Notes: a model not told the origin generated them from the letters alone. A stretch of 64,000 nucleotides of DNA from Planctomycetota bacterium (GCA_029245865.1 JAQWOM010000043.1:172620-236619); one strand, 5' to 3'. Shown: positions 38,177 through 48,871, counted from the first letter of the stretch. Program-made: numbers and translations.

Positions 38177-40951
38177 ATGCCTCACCTGCTTCTCACCAGA
38201 ATCCTGGCCCCCCTGCTCTTCTTGGCTCCGCTGGCCTGCCACAGCTTGCCGACCAACAGCGGTTCGGAGAACACGGACAACACGGCGGCCGCTTCTACGG
38301 AAGACACGGCCAAGGCCGAGGCCCCAGAGGAGACTGCGGAAGCCAAGCCGGTCGCCGCTTCCGACAAAGCTGCTGATCAGAAAAACAGCGGCAAGAAGGA
38401 CAGCACTGCCAAGGCTGACAAGAAAGAAGACAAAAAGAGCGAAGACGAGGACGAAGAGAAGAAGAACAAAGCCCAGAAGAAGTGGGACGACACCATCGAA
38501 GATCTGGTGGCCACGACGGGCTTCTTCGATTTCTACTTCGATGAGTCGAAGCTCTTGCTCGAGCTCGACGAAGCGTCGCTCGGTCGTGAGTTCCTCTACT
38601 GGGGAGCGCTGAACAGCGGGGCAGGCAACAACAGCGTGTACCGCGGAGCCATGCTCTACGACAATCCCAACGTGCTGAGCTTTCAGCGCCGAGGCGAGAA
38701 AAAGATCGTCCTCGTTGCCAGCAACACGAACTACGCCGAGCCGAACGGGCCGCGCGAAACGCGCGTCATCGGAGAGGTCCTGACCAAGGGCTACATCCGT
38801 TCCTTTGACATCGCCGCCGAAATCGAAGACGAAGGCAAAGTGTTGATCGATATCGGAGCCTGGCTCAAGAGCGACAACTTGAAAGTCGCACGGGGACTGA
38901 GTGGCGGAAAGTTCTCCCCCAGCAAAGATCTGAGCCTGATCACGGACGTGCAGTCTTTCCCGAAGAACGTCGACATCACGACGGACATGATCTTCACCAG
39001 TAGTTCATCTTCCGGAAACTCCACCATGGCCGATGGCCGTGGTGTGGAAGTCATCGTGCAGCACTCATTCGTTGCGCTCCCAGATCCTGGCTACAAGCCA
39101 CGCAAGTTTGACCAGCGAGTCGGCTATTTCTTCAGCGAGAGAAAAGAGCTGTTCGACCGCACGAGCGACGACAATGTCACCCGCATGATCAACCGCTGGC
39201 GCCTGCAGAAGAAAGATCCAACCGCAGACGTAAGCGACCCGGTCAAACCCATCGTGTACTGGGTTGAAAACTCGACACCGCCCGCCTATCGCGATGCCGT
39301 CAAGCGAGGAATCGAAGCGTGGGAGCCCGCCTTCCGCAAGGCAGGCTTCAGCAACGCCATCGTTGCCAAGCAAATGCCTGATGACGCCGATTGGGATGCC
39401 GCGGACGTGCGCTACGCAGTGGTTCGCTGGTCGGAAGATGAAAACGTTGGCTTTGCCATCGGCCCATCACGCCAAGATCCGCGCACGGGCGAAACCATCG
39501 ACGCCGACATCACCATGCAGGCCAACTTCCTCGACATCTACTCGCAACGTTTCGACACGTACATCGCGAAACGCGCCTCGATGTCCAAAGAGGACGTCTA
39601 TCGCGAGTGGCAAGAGGCAAACAAGCCTCTGAGTCAAGAAGACGTGGCGCGCGACCCGCGTGACATGTGCCAGATGCTGGGCGAAGAGTTCGCTCTGCAG
39701 GTCGGGTACGGCGCCATGATGCTCGACGTCGTCGCACCTGAGAAGACCAGAGACGAGTTCCTCCAGGACATGATCCAGGAAGTCACTGCCCACGAAATCG
39801 GACACACCCTGGGCCTCCGGCACAACTTCAAAGCCTCGACCTGGAAGAACATGGAAGAGCTCGAAGATGCCGAAGCAACCATGGAGTACGGCACCGCCGG
39901 CTCGTTCATGGACTATCCGGCCGTCATCATTGCACCGCCCGGCGCGACCCAGGGCGAGTTCTTCCAGTCGTCGATCGGACCGTATGATTACTGGGCAATC
40001 GAATACGGCTACCGCGAGTTCGGCAGTAATGAGGACAAGCAACTCGCAAAGATTGCCGCTCGCTCAGCAGAGCCAGGCCTCGAGTTCGGAACCGATGAGG
40101 ACTCCTACATCGGCGACCCACTCACCGTGACCTGGGACATGGGCAGCAACCCCGTGACCTTCGCAGAAGGCCAGATCGATTTGGCCGAATGGGGCCTTTC
40201 TCAGATGAAGGAGCGCGCCGTCGAAACGGGCGACGGTTTCCACAAGTACGCCCGCTACTACGCGATGTTCTACAGCATGTACTCCCGGGCTTATCAGGGA
40301 CTCAGTCGCTTCGTCGGTGGATTCACCTTCAACCGCGACACGGTCGGGCAAGAAGGCGGACGGATGCCCATCGTCCCCATTGATCCAGCGCTGCAAGAGC
40401 AGGCCATCAGCGTGATGATCGACAAGGGACTCAAGTGGGAAGGAGGCATCCCGAACGAAGATCGCCTCTTGCTCGCCAACAAGAAGTACGGCAGCTTCGG
40501 CGAGTGGTTCGACTCCTGGAGCATGGACCCACTTCCACGCCTCGTAAACTCTGTGAGACTGCGGACACTCCTTCCGCTCACGAGCCAATCGCTTTTCGAA
40601 CGCCTTGAGATCCAAGAAGCGCTCGATCAAAACAGCCTGAAAATGAACGACGTGAGCAAGCGAGTCTTTGATGCCGTCTGGCCAGAGGCGCCAAACGAAT
40701 ACGATCTCTGGACCCAGTCCGACTACGTGGACATCTTGATGTCTCGCGTCCAGACGGACACCACGCCGCGCATCAAAGCCATGTACGACCAATCCCTGGA
40801 TGACAGCCTTGCTGTGCTCTTGAAGTACATGGAATCCAAGGACCCGACCGTCAAGGCGCATGGCAAGTGGCTGAGCAAGAAGATCACCCGCTTCCGCGAT
40901 CGCGATCAAGTCGAGTTGGATGTCCAGGCCCTGATGGGCAGCCTCTTCTAA
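38177..40951 (+). CDS. Zinc-dependent metalloprotease (DUF4953/DUF5117-like), lipoprotein
   Basis: APLACHS lipobox, Lys/Glu/Asp-rich linker, EVTAHEIGHTLGLRHNFKAS metzincin-like motif. Confidence 0.92.
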   Translation: MPHLLLTRILAPLLFLAPLACHSLPTNSGSENTDNTAAASTEDTAKAEAPEETAEAKPVAASDKAADQKNSGKKDSTAKADKKEDKKSEDEDEEKKNKAQKKWDDTIEDLVATTGFFDFYFDESKLLLELDEASLGREFLYWGALNSGAGNNSVYRGAMLYDNPNVLSFQRRGEKKIVLVASNTNYAEPNGPRETRVIGEVLTKGYIRSFDIAAEIEDEGKVLIDIGAWLKSDNLKVARGLSGGKFSPSKDLSLITDVQSFPKNVDITTDMIFTSSSSSGNSTMADGRGVEVIVQHSFVALPDPGYKPRKFDQRVGYFFSERKELFDRTSDDNVTRMINRWRLQKKDPTADVSDPVKPIVYWVENSTPPAYRDAVKRGIEAWEPAFRKAGFSNAIVAKQMPDDADWDAADVRYAVVRWSEDENVGFAIGPSRQDPRTGETIDADITMQANFLDIYSQRFDTYIAKRASMSKEDVYREWQEANKPLSQEDVARDPRDMCQMLGEEFALQVGYGAMMLDVVAPEKTRDEFLQDMIQEVTAHEIGHTLGLRHNFKASTWKNMEELEDAEATMEYGTAGSFMDYPAVIIAPPGATQGEFFQSSIGPYDYWAIEYGYREFGSNEDKQLAKIAARSAEPGLEFGTDEDSYIGDPLTVTWDMGSNPVTFAEGQIDLAEWGLSQMKERAVETGDGFHKYARYYAMFYSMYSRAYQGLSRFVGGFTFNRDTVGQEGGRMPIVPIDPALQEQAISVMIDKGLKWEGGIPNEDRLLLANKKYGSFGEWFDSWSMDPLPRLVNSVRLRTLLPLTSQSLFERLEIQEALDQNSLKMNDVSKRVFDAVWPEAPNEYDLWTQSDYVDILMSRVQTDTTPRIKAMYDQSLDDSLAVLLKYMESKDPTVKAHGKWLSKKITRFRDRDQVELDVQALMGSLF

Positions 40952-40993
40952 ACACCACCCCCTCACCCCGGAGAGTCAATTCAACTCTTCGGC

Positions 40994-42811
40994 GTGGATA
41001 CGATGCCTGAAGGCACTGCCGGTCGATCGCCACACCAGACCTACACCCAGCGACTCCAACGCTGGGCGGATGAACGCGCGCGAACTGCTGCTCGTGAGCG
41101 ACAGCTGTCCAACGGTCGCCTGGCCGTGTTTGCGGTGGGCGGCATCTTCAGCCTCTGGATTATGTACAGCCAGCCCTCGTGGTGGCCGGCCTTGCTCCTC
41201 CCCATCGCCAGCTTTGCGGCGACTGTTTTGTTGCACCACAAGGCCCACAGCCAGGCGGTTCGGGCGCGCGCACTCCATGAGCTCTACCAGCGCGCCGTCC
41301 ACCGTGTGACGGACTCCTGGGCCGGGGAGGGCCCACAAGGCGAAAAGCACCTCGCAGATGAACGCAATTTTGGCCGCGACATCGACCTCTTCGGCGAGGG
41401 GTCACTGTTCCAGCGATTGGCGAGTACGCCCAGTTCCATGGGCCACGATGTTCTCGCCGCATGGCTGACCCATCCCAGTGATCAGGCAGCGATCGTCGGT
41501 CGACAGCAAGCCGTTGCCGAACTGGCGCCCTTTCTGGAGTTGCGCGAGCAACTCGCAGTCGTCAGCGACAATGAAAACGCGGATCTTGATCCGGAGAAGT
41601 TGATCGCCTGGGGGCAGAACACCTCGACCCTCCATCAGGCTGATGCTGTCCGTGCCATCTCCTGGACTCTCGGCCTTCTGGGAGTTGCAACGGCCGCGGC
41701 CTGGGTACTGGATATGGCCAGCGTAGGTCCACTCGGCCTGGTTGTGATCGCCGACCTCCTCTTCGGGCGCATCGTGGCCTTCCGAAGAAAAAGCATGCCT
41801 GCCACGCAGTCTGCACCCGCTCGCCAGCTTGAAGGACTTGCCGCTCTACTCGAACTGATTGAGTCCCATCAGTTCTCGGCCTCCGTGCTCGTGGACTTGC
41901 GCGAGTCCCTCCGAACCGAAGAAATCATGCCTTCCAAGCACATTCGCAGCCTGACCAAGCTGACGGATGACCTCGGAGCCGCTCGACACAATGCGTTCTA
42001 CGCACTGTTCGCCTTCCTGACCCAGAAACCCATTCGTACCGCTCTCGACCTGGACGCCTGGCGAACTCAGCATGGACCGCATGTTGCGACCTGGCTGGAT
42101 GCTGCCGGCCGATTCGAAGCTTTGCTGTCTCTCGGGGTCTACGCCTACGAACGCCCCGAAGATGTCTTTCCAGAAGTCACGGACGGAGCACCTTGCTACG
42201 CAGCGGTCGGACTCGGGCACCCCCTCATCCCTGACGCCCAATGCGTCCGAAACGATGTCCGGCTCGACAACTCCATGCGTTTACTGCTTCTCAGCGGAAG
42301 CAACATGTCGGGCAAAAGCACGCTGCTGCGAGCCGTAGGCACCAACTTGGCCCTTGCCATGGCAGGTGCTCCGGTCAAAGCAACAGCACTCAAGCTCACC
42401 CCGCTCGCTCTGGGAGCTTCCATTCGTATCGAGGACTCTCTTCGCGACGGCACAAGTCACTTCTATGCCGAAGTCAAACGCCTCAAGCAAATCGATGAAT
42501 TGATCGAAGGGCAGTGGCCCGTCATTTACTTGCTAGACGAAATACTTCACGGCACGAACTCCAGTGATCGCCTTGCAGGGTCGAGTGCCATCGTGAAGAA
42601 ATTCGCCGACTGCGGTGCTCTTGGAATCGTGACCACACACGACCTGGCGCTTGCTCGCATCGCAGAGGATCTTGGCAGCCTCGCTCGCAACGCTCACTTC
42701 GAAGACAGCCTCGTCAACGGCGAGATGTCTTTTGATTACACGCTGCACGAGGGCGTCGTGACGCGCGGCAATGCCCTTGCGTTGATGCGGTCACTGGGAC
42801 TCAAGGCCTGA
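40994..42811 (+). CDS. MutS-family ATPase, membrane-associated variant
   Basis: N-terminal TM pair (LAVFAVGGIFSLWIMYSQPSWWPALLLPIASFAATVLL); LLLSGSNMSGKSTLLRAVGTNLALAMAGAPV; VIYLLDEILHGTNSSDRLAG; VTTHDLAL. Confidence 0.92.
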   Translation: MDTMPEGTAGRSPHQTYTQRLQRWADERARTAARERQLSNGRLAVFAVGGIFSLWIMYSQPSWWPALLLPIASFAATVLLHHKAHSQAVRARALHELYQRAVHRVTDSWAGEGPQGEKHLADERNFGRDIDLFGEGSLFQRLASTPSSMGHDVLAAWLTHPSDQAAIVGRQQAVAELAPFLELREQLAVVSDNENADLDPEKLIAWGQNTSTLHQADAVRAISWTLGLLGVATAAAWVLDMASVGPLGLVVIADLLFGRIVAFRRKSMPATQSAPARQLEGLAALLELIESHQFSASVLVDLRESLRTEEIMPSKHIRSLTKLTDDLGAARHNAFYALFAFLTQKPIRTALDLDAWRTQHGPHVATWLDAAGRFEALLSLGVYAYERPEDVFPEVTDGAPCYAAVGLGHPLIPDAQCVRNDVRLDNSMRLLLLSGSNMSGKSTLLRAVGTNLALAMAGAPVKATALKLTPLALGASIRIEDSLRDGTSHFYAEVKRLKQIDELIEGQWPVIYLLDEILHGTNSSDRLAGSSAIVKKFADCGALGIVTTHDLALARIAEDLGSLARNAHFEDSLVNGEMSFDYTLHEGVVTRGNALALMRSLGLKA

Positions 42812-42835
42812 AAACTGGCCCAGTGTTCGAGCAGG

Positions 42836-43204
42836 TCAGCTCTTCGCGGAGTCAGAATCTCCTGGCGTGGACCGCCCCGTGCTCTTCCCCACCTTTGATC
42901 TTCGCCGCAAGCGTGGACGCAGGGCCTTACGAACCCGAGGCGAAAAACCCCGTTCTTTGAGGTTCACCCAGCGGGCCAACGGCGGGTGAGCCATACTGAG
43001 AAGCACGAGGCCGAGAATATAAAATGGAATGCCCGTGACCACGGGCACCAACCAGCCAACAACACCCAGAAGCATGCAGCCCGCCGCACCGAGGAAGAGC
43101 ACAACTCGAAACCAGAGCGGCTTCCTCTCCGACGGGACCTTCAGCAGGTCAGAAAACGCTTCTGAATCTCCTGACGATTCGCCTGACATCTTATTTTGAT
43201 CCAT
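42836..43204 (-). CDS. Small membrane protein (PGPGW-like)
   Basis: TM region VVLFLGAAGCMLLGVVGWLVPVVTGIPFYILGLVLLS. Confidence 0.6.
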   Translation of the reverse strand: MDQNKMSGESSGDSEAFSDLLKVPSERKPLWFRVVLFLGAAGCMLLGVVGWLVPVVTGIPFYILGLVLLSMAHPPLARWVNLKERGFSPRVRKALRPRLRRRSKVGKSTGRSTPGDSDSAKS

Positions 43205-43398
43205 AGGCTCTGCCCTTTTCGACTCCCAGACCCTCGGGCTTGCACACCCACGGGGGTCATCCTCAGCCGAGCATGATGATTCTTGGGAAATGATGCTGCG
43301 ACCTTTTCATGAACAAGGGCCGGCCCATGCGGGAGATCTTCCTCCGGATTCCCTACCGTGGATCCGACCCACTCCTCATTCAAGCGCCGTCACACGCC

Positions 43399-44532
43399 AT
43401 GACCTCCTGGAAAACTGACTGTCGCCACTTTCTCGGTGATCGCCCGTGCGCCCCGCACAAGCTCACGGGTGTGGACTGCTCTGAGTGTCGTGATGATTAC
43501 GACCCGATCCAGACCCGCATGCTCATCGTCAAGTTGGCCGCCATGGGCGATGTCCTGCGGACAACCAGCATGCTGCCTGCCATCCGCCGTCGGTGGCCGG
43601 CTGCTCATATCACCTGGGTGACCAACTCCGAGTCGGTGCCTCTGCTTGAGAACAACCCGGCCATCGACCGCATTCTGAGTTTCAGTGCAGGCGCCGTCCC
43701 CCTCGAGATCCTCAGCGAGCGCTATGACGTGGTGGTCAATCCGGATGCTGCGCCAGAATCTTGCGCACTCGCCCACCTTGCGCGCTCGGGATCGCGAGTC
43801 GGCTACGCCTTCGACGAACGAGGTGTTCCTGTTCCACTGAGTGACGGAGCACGTCACTGGATGAACCTGGGGCTTTCCGACAAACGCAAGCGCGCGAACA
43901 AACGAACGTATCAGGAACTCATGGCAGATGTGCTCGAAGTGGACTACCGCCGAGAGCCACCCGTCATGAACATCTCGCATGAAGACGGCGAGAAGGGTCG
44001 CGCACTTGCCGAACAACACGCCACGAGCAAGCATCAGTTGCTGGTAGGCCTCAACACCGGTGCGGGCGGCCGCTGGCGGTTTAAGCGCTGGACAGAAAAA
44101 GGCTACGCATCCCTCATCAAGAGGCTCGGCGAAAGCGGGCACCGCGTCCTGCTGCTGGGCGGTCCGTCAGAAGTGGAACGCAATGCACGACTCATGAGAG
44201 CTTCCCATGGCATCGCCGTGGACTCCGGCGGCGACAACTCCTTGGGCACTTTTGCAGGCCTCGTCGAGGCCTGTGATGTGATCGTCACCGGAGACACACT
44301 CGCCATGCACGTAGCCATCGCACGCCAGGTCCCCACCGTCGTGCTCTTTGGCCCCACATCATTGGACGAGATCGATGTCTTCGACCGAGGAGAGCGCATC
44401 GCACCCGAACTCGACTGCCTTGGCTGCTACCTGACCGATTGCGACGTCAGTCCGAACTGCATGGAATCCATCAGCGTCGATCGTGTCTACGACGCCGTGA
44501 TACGTAACGGCTCACTCACGACAGCAAGCTAA
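43399..44532 (+). CDS. Glycosyltransferase family 9 (heptosyltransferase-like) with N-terminal Cys motif
   Basis: MLIVKLAAMGDVLRTTSMLPAIRRRWP, LVGLNTGAGGRWRFKRW, VIVTGDTLAMHVAIA; N-term DCRHFLGDRPCAPHKLTGVDCSEC. Confidence 0.92.
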   Translation: MTSWKTDCRHFLGDRPCAPHKLTGVDCSECRDDYDPIQTRMLIVKLAAMGDVLRTTSMLPAIRRRWPAAHITWVTNSESVPLLENNPAIDRILSFSAGAVPLEILSERYDVVVNPDAAPESCALAHLARSGSRVGYAFDERGVPVPLSDGARHWMNLGLSDKRKRANKRTYQELMADVLEVDYRREPPVMNISHEDGEKGRALAEQHATSKHQLLVGLNTGAGGRWRFKRWTEKGYASLIKRLGESGHRVLLLGGPSEVERNARLMRASHGIAVDSGGDNSLGTFAGLVEACDVIVTGDTLAMHVAIARQVPTVVLFGPTSLDEIDVFDRGERIAPELDCLGCYLTDCDVSPNCMESISVDRVYDAVIRNGSLTTAS

Positions 44533-44557
44533 TCACCCTCGCTCCTTTCCTGATCCT

Positions 44558-45514
44558 ATGCGTGGAATCGTCCTCAAAGCGGGTCGCGCAGAAGTGCGCG
44601 ACGACCTCCCCGAACCCGACCTCGCATCCCACGAGACGCTCATTGAAGTCCTCGTGGGAGGCGTCTGTGCGACTGACATCGCACTGCGCGCGGGCTACAT
44701 GAATTTTTCGGGGATCCCCGGACACGAGTTCGTCGGCCGAGCTCTCACCGGGCCACTGGCCGGGCAGCGCGTCGTGGGTGAGATCAATGCTGGCTGTGGA
44801 ACGTGCGCTCGGTGCCTGAAAGGCGACCCCCGCCACTGCGCTGACCGCTCCGTGCTCGGGATCTTCCACCGCTCCGGCGCATTCGCCGAGCGATGTGCAC
44901 TACCCACGACGAACCTGCTGCCCGTTCCCGACGAGATGCCCAACGAGGTCGCTGTTTTCGTCGAGCCGCTTGCAGCCGCCTTACAGATTCCACTCGACCT
45001 CAACCTACCCAGGGGCGCCCGAGCCCTGGTCGCGGGAGACGGCCGCCTTGGACTGCTATGCGCCCATGCACTCCATGAGGCCGGACTCGTGGTGACAGTT
45101 GCCGGCCACCACGAAGAGCGCAAAGAACTGCTTCCGCAGGGTGTGCGGCTCATCACCGGACTGCTTGAAGAAGGTGTGATCGCTCATGAAACCTTCCCTG
45201 TCGCCGTGGAGGCCACGGGCAATGCAGCCGTACTCCCCCGGCTGATCCCCTGGGTCGCCCCACACGGCACACTGGTCATGAAGACCACAACAGAGCGCCC
45301 TGTCACCCTCGACCTCGCCCCCCTGGTGGTGAACGAGCTCCGCCTGGTCGGATCTCGCTGCGGCCGATTCGAACCAGCCTTGAACCTTCTGGCCGAAGGG
45401 CGCCTGCCCTTGGAGCGCCTCGTGCAGGCCCGATATCCGCTCAAACAGGGCGATCAGGCCCTAGAACGTGCAGCCCAGCCAGGAGTGCTGAAGGTTCTGC
45501 TCGACGTGTCCTGA
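44558..45514 (+). CDS. Zinc-type alcohol dehydrogenase (MDR family)
   Basis: VGGVCATDIALRAGYMNFSGIPGHEFVGRAL, CGTCARCLKGDPRHCADRSVLG structural-zinc Cys. Confidence 0.92.
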   Translation: MRGIVLKAGRAEVRDDLPEPDLASHETLIEVLVGGVCATDIALRAGYMNFSGIPGHEFVGRALTGPLAGQRVVGEINAGCGTCARCLKGDPRHCADRSVLGIFHRSGAFAERCALPTTNLLPVPDEMPNEVAVFVEPLAAALQIPLDLNLPRGARALVAGDGRLGLLCAHALHEAGLVVTVAGHHEERKELLPQGVRLITGLLEEGVIAHETFPVAVEATGNAAVLPRLIPWVAPHGTLVMKTTTERPVTLDLAPLVVNELRLVGSRCGRFEPALNLLAEGRLPLERLVQARYPLKQGDQALERAAQPGVLKVLLDVS

Positions 45515-45613
45515 CGAGGATTGTGACTGCCCTCTCAAGGCATGGTGTGCCGACTGTCGAGACAGACAGAGCCCGTACCCCGACTGCACCCCCCTGCCCG
45601 CCGACCTTCCACC

Positions 45614-46504
45614 ATGAACATGCTGCTCTGCCTCTGCCTCACCCTGACGACACTTCAGTCTGATCAAGAGCCCCTCGTCAAGCTCAGCGAGCGTGCCGCG
45701 GACTTACCTCCGTCCTATTCCGACGGAGAGCTCGCGGAAATCGCCTACGAATCCATCGTCTCTGATCTACGAGCGCAAGACCTCTCTGCCGAACAGATGG
45801 GTTTCGCCGTGAACCGCCGTCCCGACACGGCTGTCGCCCGTGATGTCGACACCTTGCTCATGCGAAGCCTTCGCCCCCTCCCGGTCGGACTCAACGTCAG
45901 CTGTTACCGAGGCAACGTCCTCCTACGCGGTGTCGTGGCGACCAAAGCCGGGCGCGACAACGCAACGGAACTGGCAGCTCATGTCCCGGGCGTCCGCGCT
46001 GTTCTCAACCGCATGATGACTCCGACACAGTCACAGCCTGGGGGGCCGATTGCCGAGATACCAAACGAGCTCCCGAGTCAGAGAGGACCATTCGCTTTTC
46101 TGACACAAGATGGCCTTGCAGGCAACAACGTGAGTTTGGATGTCATTGATGGTCAGGTTTTCGTCAAGGGGTACGCGAGTTCAGAAAAATCGCGCGCCTA
46201 CGTCACAGCATCTATTGGTCGTATCCCGGGGACGCGCATGGTCCAAAACAACATGACCACGCGGCCAAACTCTCCGCAAGAAGATGAACGACTCGCCCGA
46301 CTCGTACAGAAAAAAATGAGCTGGGAACAAAAACTGCACGGTGTTTCGAAAAACTTCCGACTCTCTGTCCGCCACGGCATCCTGACGATCAGCGGACAGG
46401 TAGAGACCGAAGAACAGGCAACCCTCGCAAGAGTTCTTGCTGCGGACACGACCGGCATCATCGTCGTGGACGACCAGATCGTGGTGGCAGCCGGGGCGCG
46501 CTGA
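45614..46504 (+). CDS. BON-domain protein
   Basis: Repeated BON-like units: NVSCYRGNVLLRGVVATKAGRDNATELAAHVPGVRAVLN and LSVRHGILTISGQVETEEQATLARVLAADTTGIIVVDDQI. Confidence 0.75.
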   Translation: MNMLLCLCLTLTTLQSDQEPLVKLSERAADLPPSYSDGELAEIAYESIVSDLRAQDLSAEQMGFAVNRRPDTAVARDVDTLLMRSLRPLPVGLNVSCYRGNVLLRGVVATKAGRDNATELAAHVPGVRAVLNRMMTPTQSQPGGPIAEIPNELPSQRGPFAFLTQDGLAGNNVSLDVIDGQVFVKGYASSEKSRAYVTASIGRIPGTRMVQNNMTTRPNSPQEDERLARLVQKKMSWEQKLHGVSKNFRLSVRHGILTISGQVETEEQATLARVLAADTTGIIVVDDQIVVAAGAR

Positions 46505-46519
46505 GCACTCCCAGGTTTT

Positions 46520-47902
46520 CTACTGCACTTTGACCTTGCCGGCCGATGCATTCGACGCGGTCTCAAGATCAAGACGTCGGATGTCGCCCGCCAGTTGACT
46601 CCGAACGCGAAGCACCAAGACCGTGGCGACGAAAGCCAAGGCGACACCCAGTGCGCACCAGAGGGCCTGGGGGCCACCGCCCCACCGTCGCGCCCAGAGA
46701 ACCCCGAGCGGGAGCGCCAGAATCCAGTAGCCAAAAAAGTTGGCCAACATCGGAAATCGCACGTCGCCAACGCCACGCAAGACCCCCCCGGCCACGACCT
46801 GCAAACCATCAAACAGCTGAAAAGCCGCTGCGAATGGCATGAAGGTCAGTGCGAGGGCCAGAACACTCGGATCTTTCGAGAAAGCCGAGAGCAACAGCCC
46901 CGGCATGCTCACGAAAATCACGACGAAACCGCACATCGCCAGAGCACCGCAGAGCAACGCCACACGCGCTGCCTGCCGCATACGCAGGCGGTCACCAGCT
47001 CCCACAGCCCGACCGACGCGCACAGCAGCAGCCGTCCCCAACCCCAAGGGCACCATGAACGACACGGAAGCGAGGGAAAGCACAATGCCGTTCGCTGCGA
47101 TTTCAGCTTCACCAAACCATCCCATCACAAAGGTGACGGCATTGAAGGCGCCGATCTCCAGAGCCATCGTGAACCCGATCGGAAGCCCTAGCCACAGCAT
47201 GCGCATCAAGGGTCCGACCGAAAAGGCTCGTGGCACCCACGGAAAGAGATGCGGCAAGAGCTTTCGACGTGTGATCGCGATCAGCAGGCAAGGCATCACA
47301 TAACTGCAAGCCACTGTGGCCAACGCACAACCGTGAGCACCCATCTTCGGGAAGCCAAGCTCGCCCCGGATCAACAACCAGTCCAACAAGCCGTTCACGA
47401 GATTGGCTACAACGACCACGACCACAAGGGGGGCCACACGCCCCATGGATTCAAGACTTCGGCGCAAGGCCGCAAACAGCAACAAGCCAGGCAAACCCCA
47501 GGCACAGGTCTGTGCGTAATCCGCCGCCACAGCGATGATTGCGGGCGGCTGCCCCAGCCACTGCAGCAAATCACTGGCACCGAGCATCAAGAGAGCCACG
47601 GGAAGGCTCAGCAAAAGCGCCAGCAGCAAGCCACGCTGCAAAGAGCGGCTGATGGCCCCTTCATCACGCGCACCGACCGCCTGCGACACCAGCGGATCCA
47701 GAGCCATGAGGACGCCAAGTGCGAAGGCCGTAGGCACCCAGAAGACGGCATGCCCTTGCCGAACGGCCGCAAACCCAGCCGTGGACACATGCCCCATCAT
47801 GGCGCTGTCCACGATATTCATGGACATCAGGCTCAAATTGACAGCAACCACGGGCACGGCGAGGCGCAACTGGGCAGCAAACTCTTTACGCATCGACAGC
47901 AT
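46520..47902 (-). CDS. MATE-family efflux transporter
   Basis: NIVDSAMMGHVSTAGFAAV, paired 6-TM halves, GLGTAAAVRVGRAVGAGD. Confidence 0.92.
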   Translation of the reverse strand: MLSMRKEFAAQLRLAVPVVAVNLSLMSMNIVDSAMMGHVSTAGFAAVRQGHAVFWVPTAFALGVLMALDPLVSQAVGARDEGAISRSLQRGLLLALLLSLPVALLMLGASDLLQWLGQPPAIIAVAADYAQTCAWGLPGLLLFAALRRSLESMGRVAPLVVVVVVANLVNGLLDWLLIRGELGFPKMGAHGCALATVACSYVMPCLLIAITRRKLLPHLFPWVPRAFSVGPLMRMLWLGLPIGFTMALEIGAFNAVTFVMGWFGEAEIAANGIVLSLASVSFMVPLGLGTAAAVRVGRAVGAGDRLRMRQAARVALLCGALAMCGFVVIFVSMPGLLLSAFSKDPSVLALALTFMPFAAAFQLFDGLQVVAGGVLRGVGDVRFPMLANFFGYWILALPLGVLWARRWGGGPQALWCALGVALAFVATVLVLRVRSQLAGDIRRLDLETASNASAGKVKVQ

Positions 47903-47989
47903 CGCGCCACCGTATCCACACGACAGGACCACCGCCACTAGGCATGTTCGGTCCTATCTGCAAGCCCACCGCAACGGTAGATTCAGTTC

Positions 47990-48871
47990 ATGGACTTCGC
48001 ACTCAAAGACAAGACCGTTCTCGTGACAGGCGCCTCCGGCGGAATAGGCAGGGCCCTTGCCGAATCATTCCTTGAAGAAGGCGCCCGCGTCGCCTTGCAG
48101 GGCCACACCCAGTTCGATGCGATGCAGCACTGGCTCGCAAAGAAATCTGCCGATCAGCGCGACCGCAGTCTCTGCCTACGCGGCGACCTCTCAAACTCAG
48201 ACGATTGCGATCAGATCGTGGCGACCATCAGCGAGACATGGGGACGCCTCGACGTGTGCATTGCCAATGCAGGTCACTGGCCTCCCGACGACATACCACT
48301 GCACGCCATGGACCCTCAGCGCATGCGCCGTACCCTTGAGGTCAACCTCTTGGGCTCGGCGTGGACAGCCCGCGCCTTCCTGAAACTTCTCGCCTCGACA
48401 GGACCTCGAGATGATGGCCACGGAGCATCGCTCATTTTCGTGGGCAGCACAGCGGGCCGCTACGGCGAGCGGCATCACGCAGACTATGCCACCGCCAAAG
48501 CAGGGCTGACCGGGCTGATGGCAACACTCAAGCACGAGATCGTGGACATCGATCCATTCGGACGCGTCAATTGCATCGAACCCGGCTGGACCGTGACGCA
48601 CAAGGCGCGCCCCGACCTGCTCGAAGCAGAATCTCTCCAGCGCGTTTTGGCCACGATGCCCCTCCGCCAGCTTGGTCGGGCAACGGACATTGCCCGAACC
48701 GCACTCTATCTGGCCTCACCGACACTGGCCCGGCATGTGACCGGCCAAACGCTCGTTGTGGCAGGAGGCATGGAAGGCCGCATGCGCTGGCAGCCCGGGC
48801 AGGTGGATGAGAATGCTGTGAAGCAACGGCTCGCACAAGACGAAGCACCTGGCCTCTCCAGGCCTCCATGA
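47990..48871 (+). CDS. Short-chain dehydrogenase/reductase
   Basis: KTVLVTGASGGIGRALAESFLEEGA, CIANAGHWPP, YATAKAGLTGLM. Confidence 0.95.
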   Translation: MDFALKDKTVLVTGASGGIGRALAESFLEEGARVALQGHTQFDAMQHWLAKKSADQRDRSLCLRGDLSNSDDCDQIVATISETWGRLDVCIANAGHWPPDDIPLHAMDPQRMRRTLEVNLLGSAWTARAFLKLLASTGPRDDGHGASLIFVGSTAGRYGERHHADYATAKAGLTGLMATLKHEIVDIDPFGRVNCIEPGWTVTHKARPDLLEAESLQRVLATMPLRQLGRATDIARTALYLASPTLARHVTGQTLVVAGGMEGRMRWQPGQVDENAVKQRLAQDEAPGLSRPP

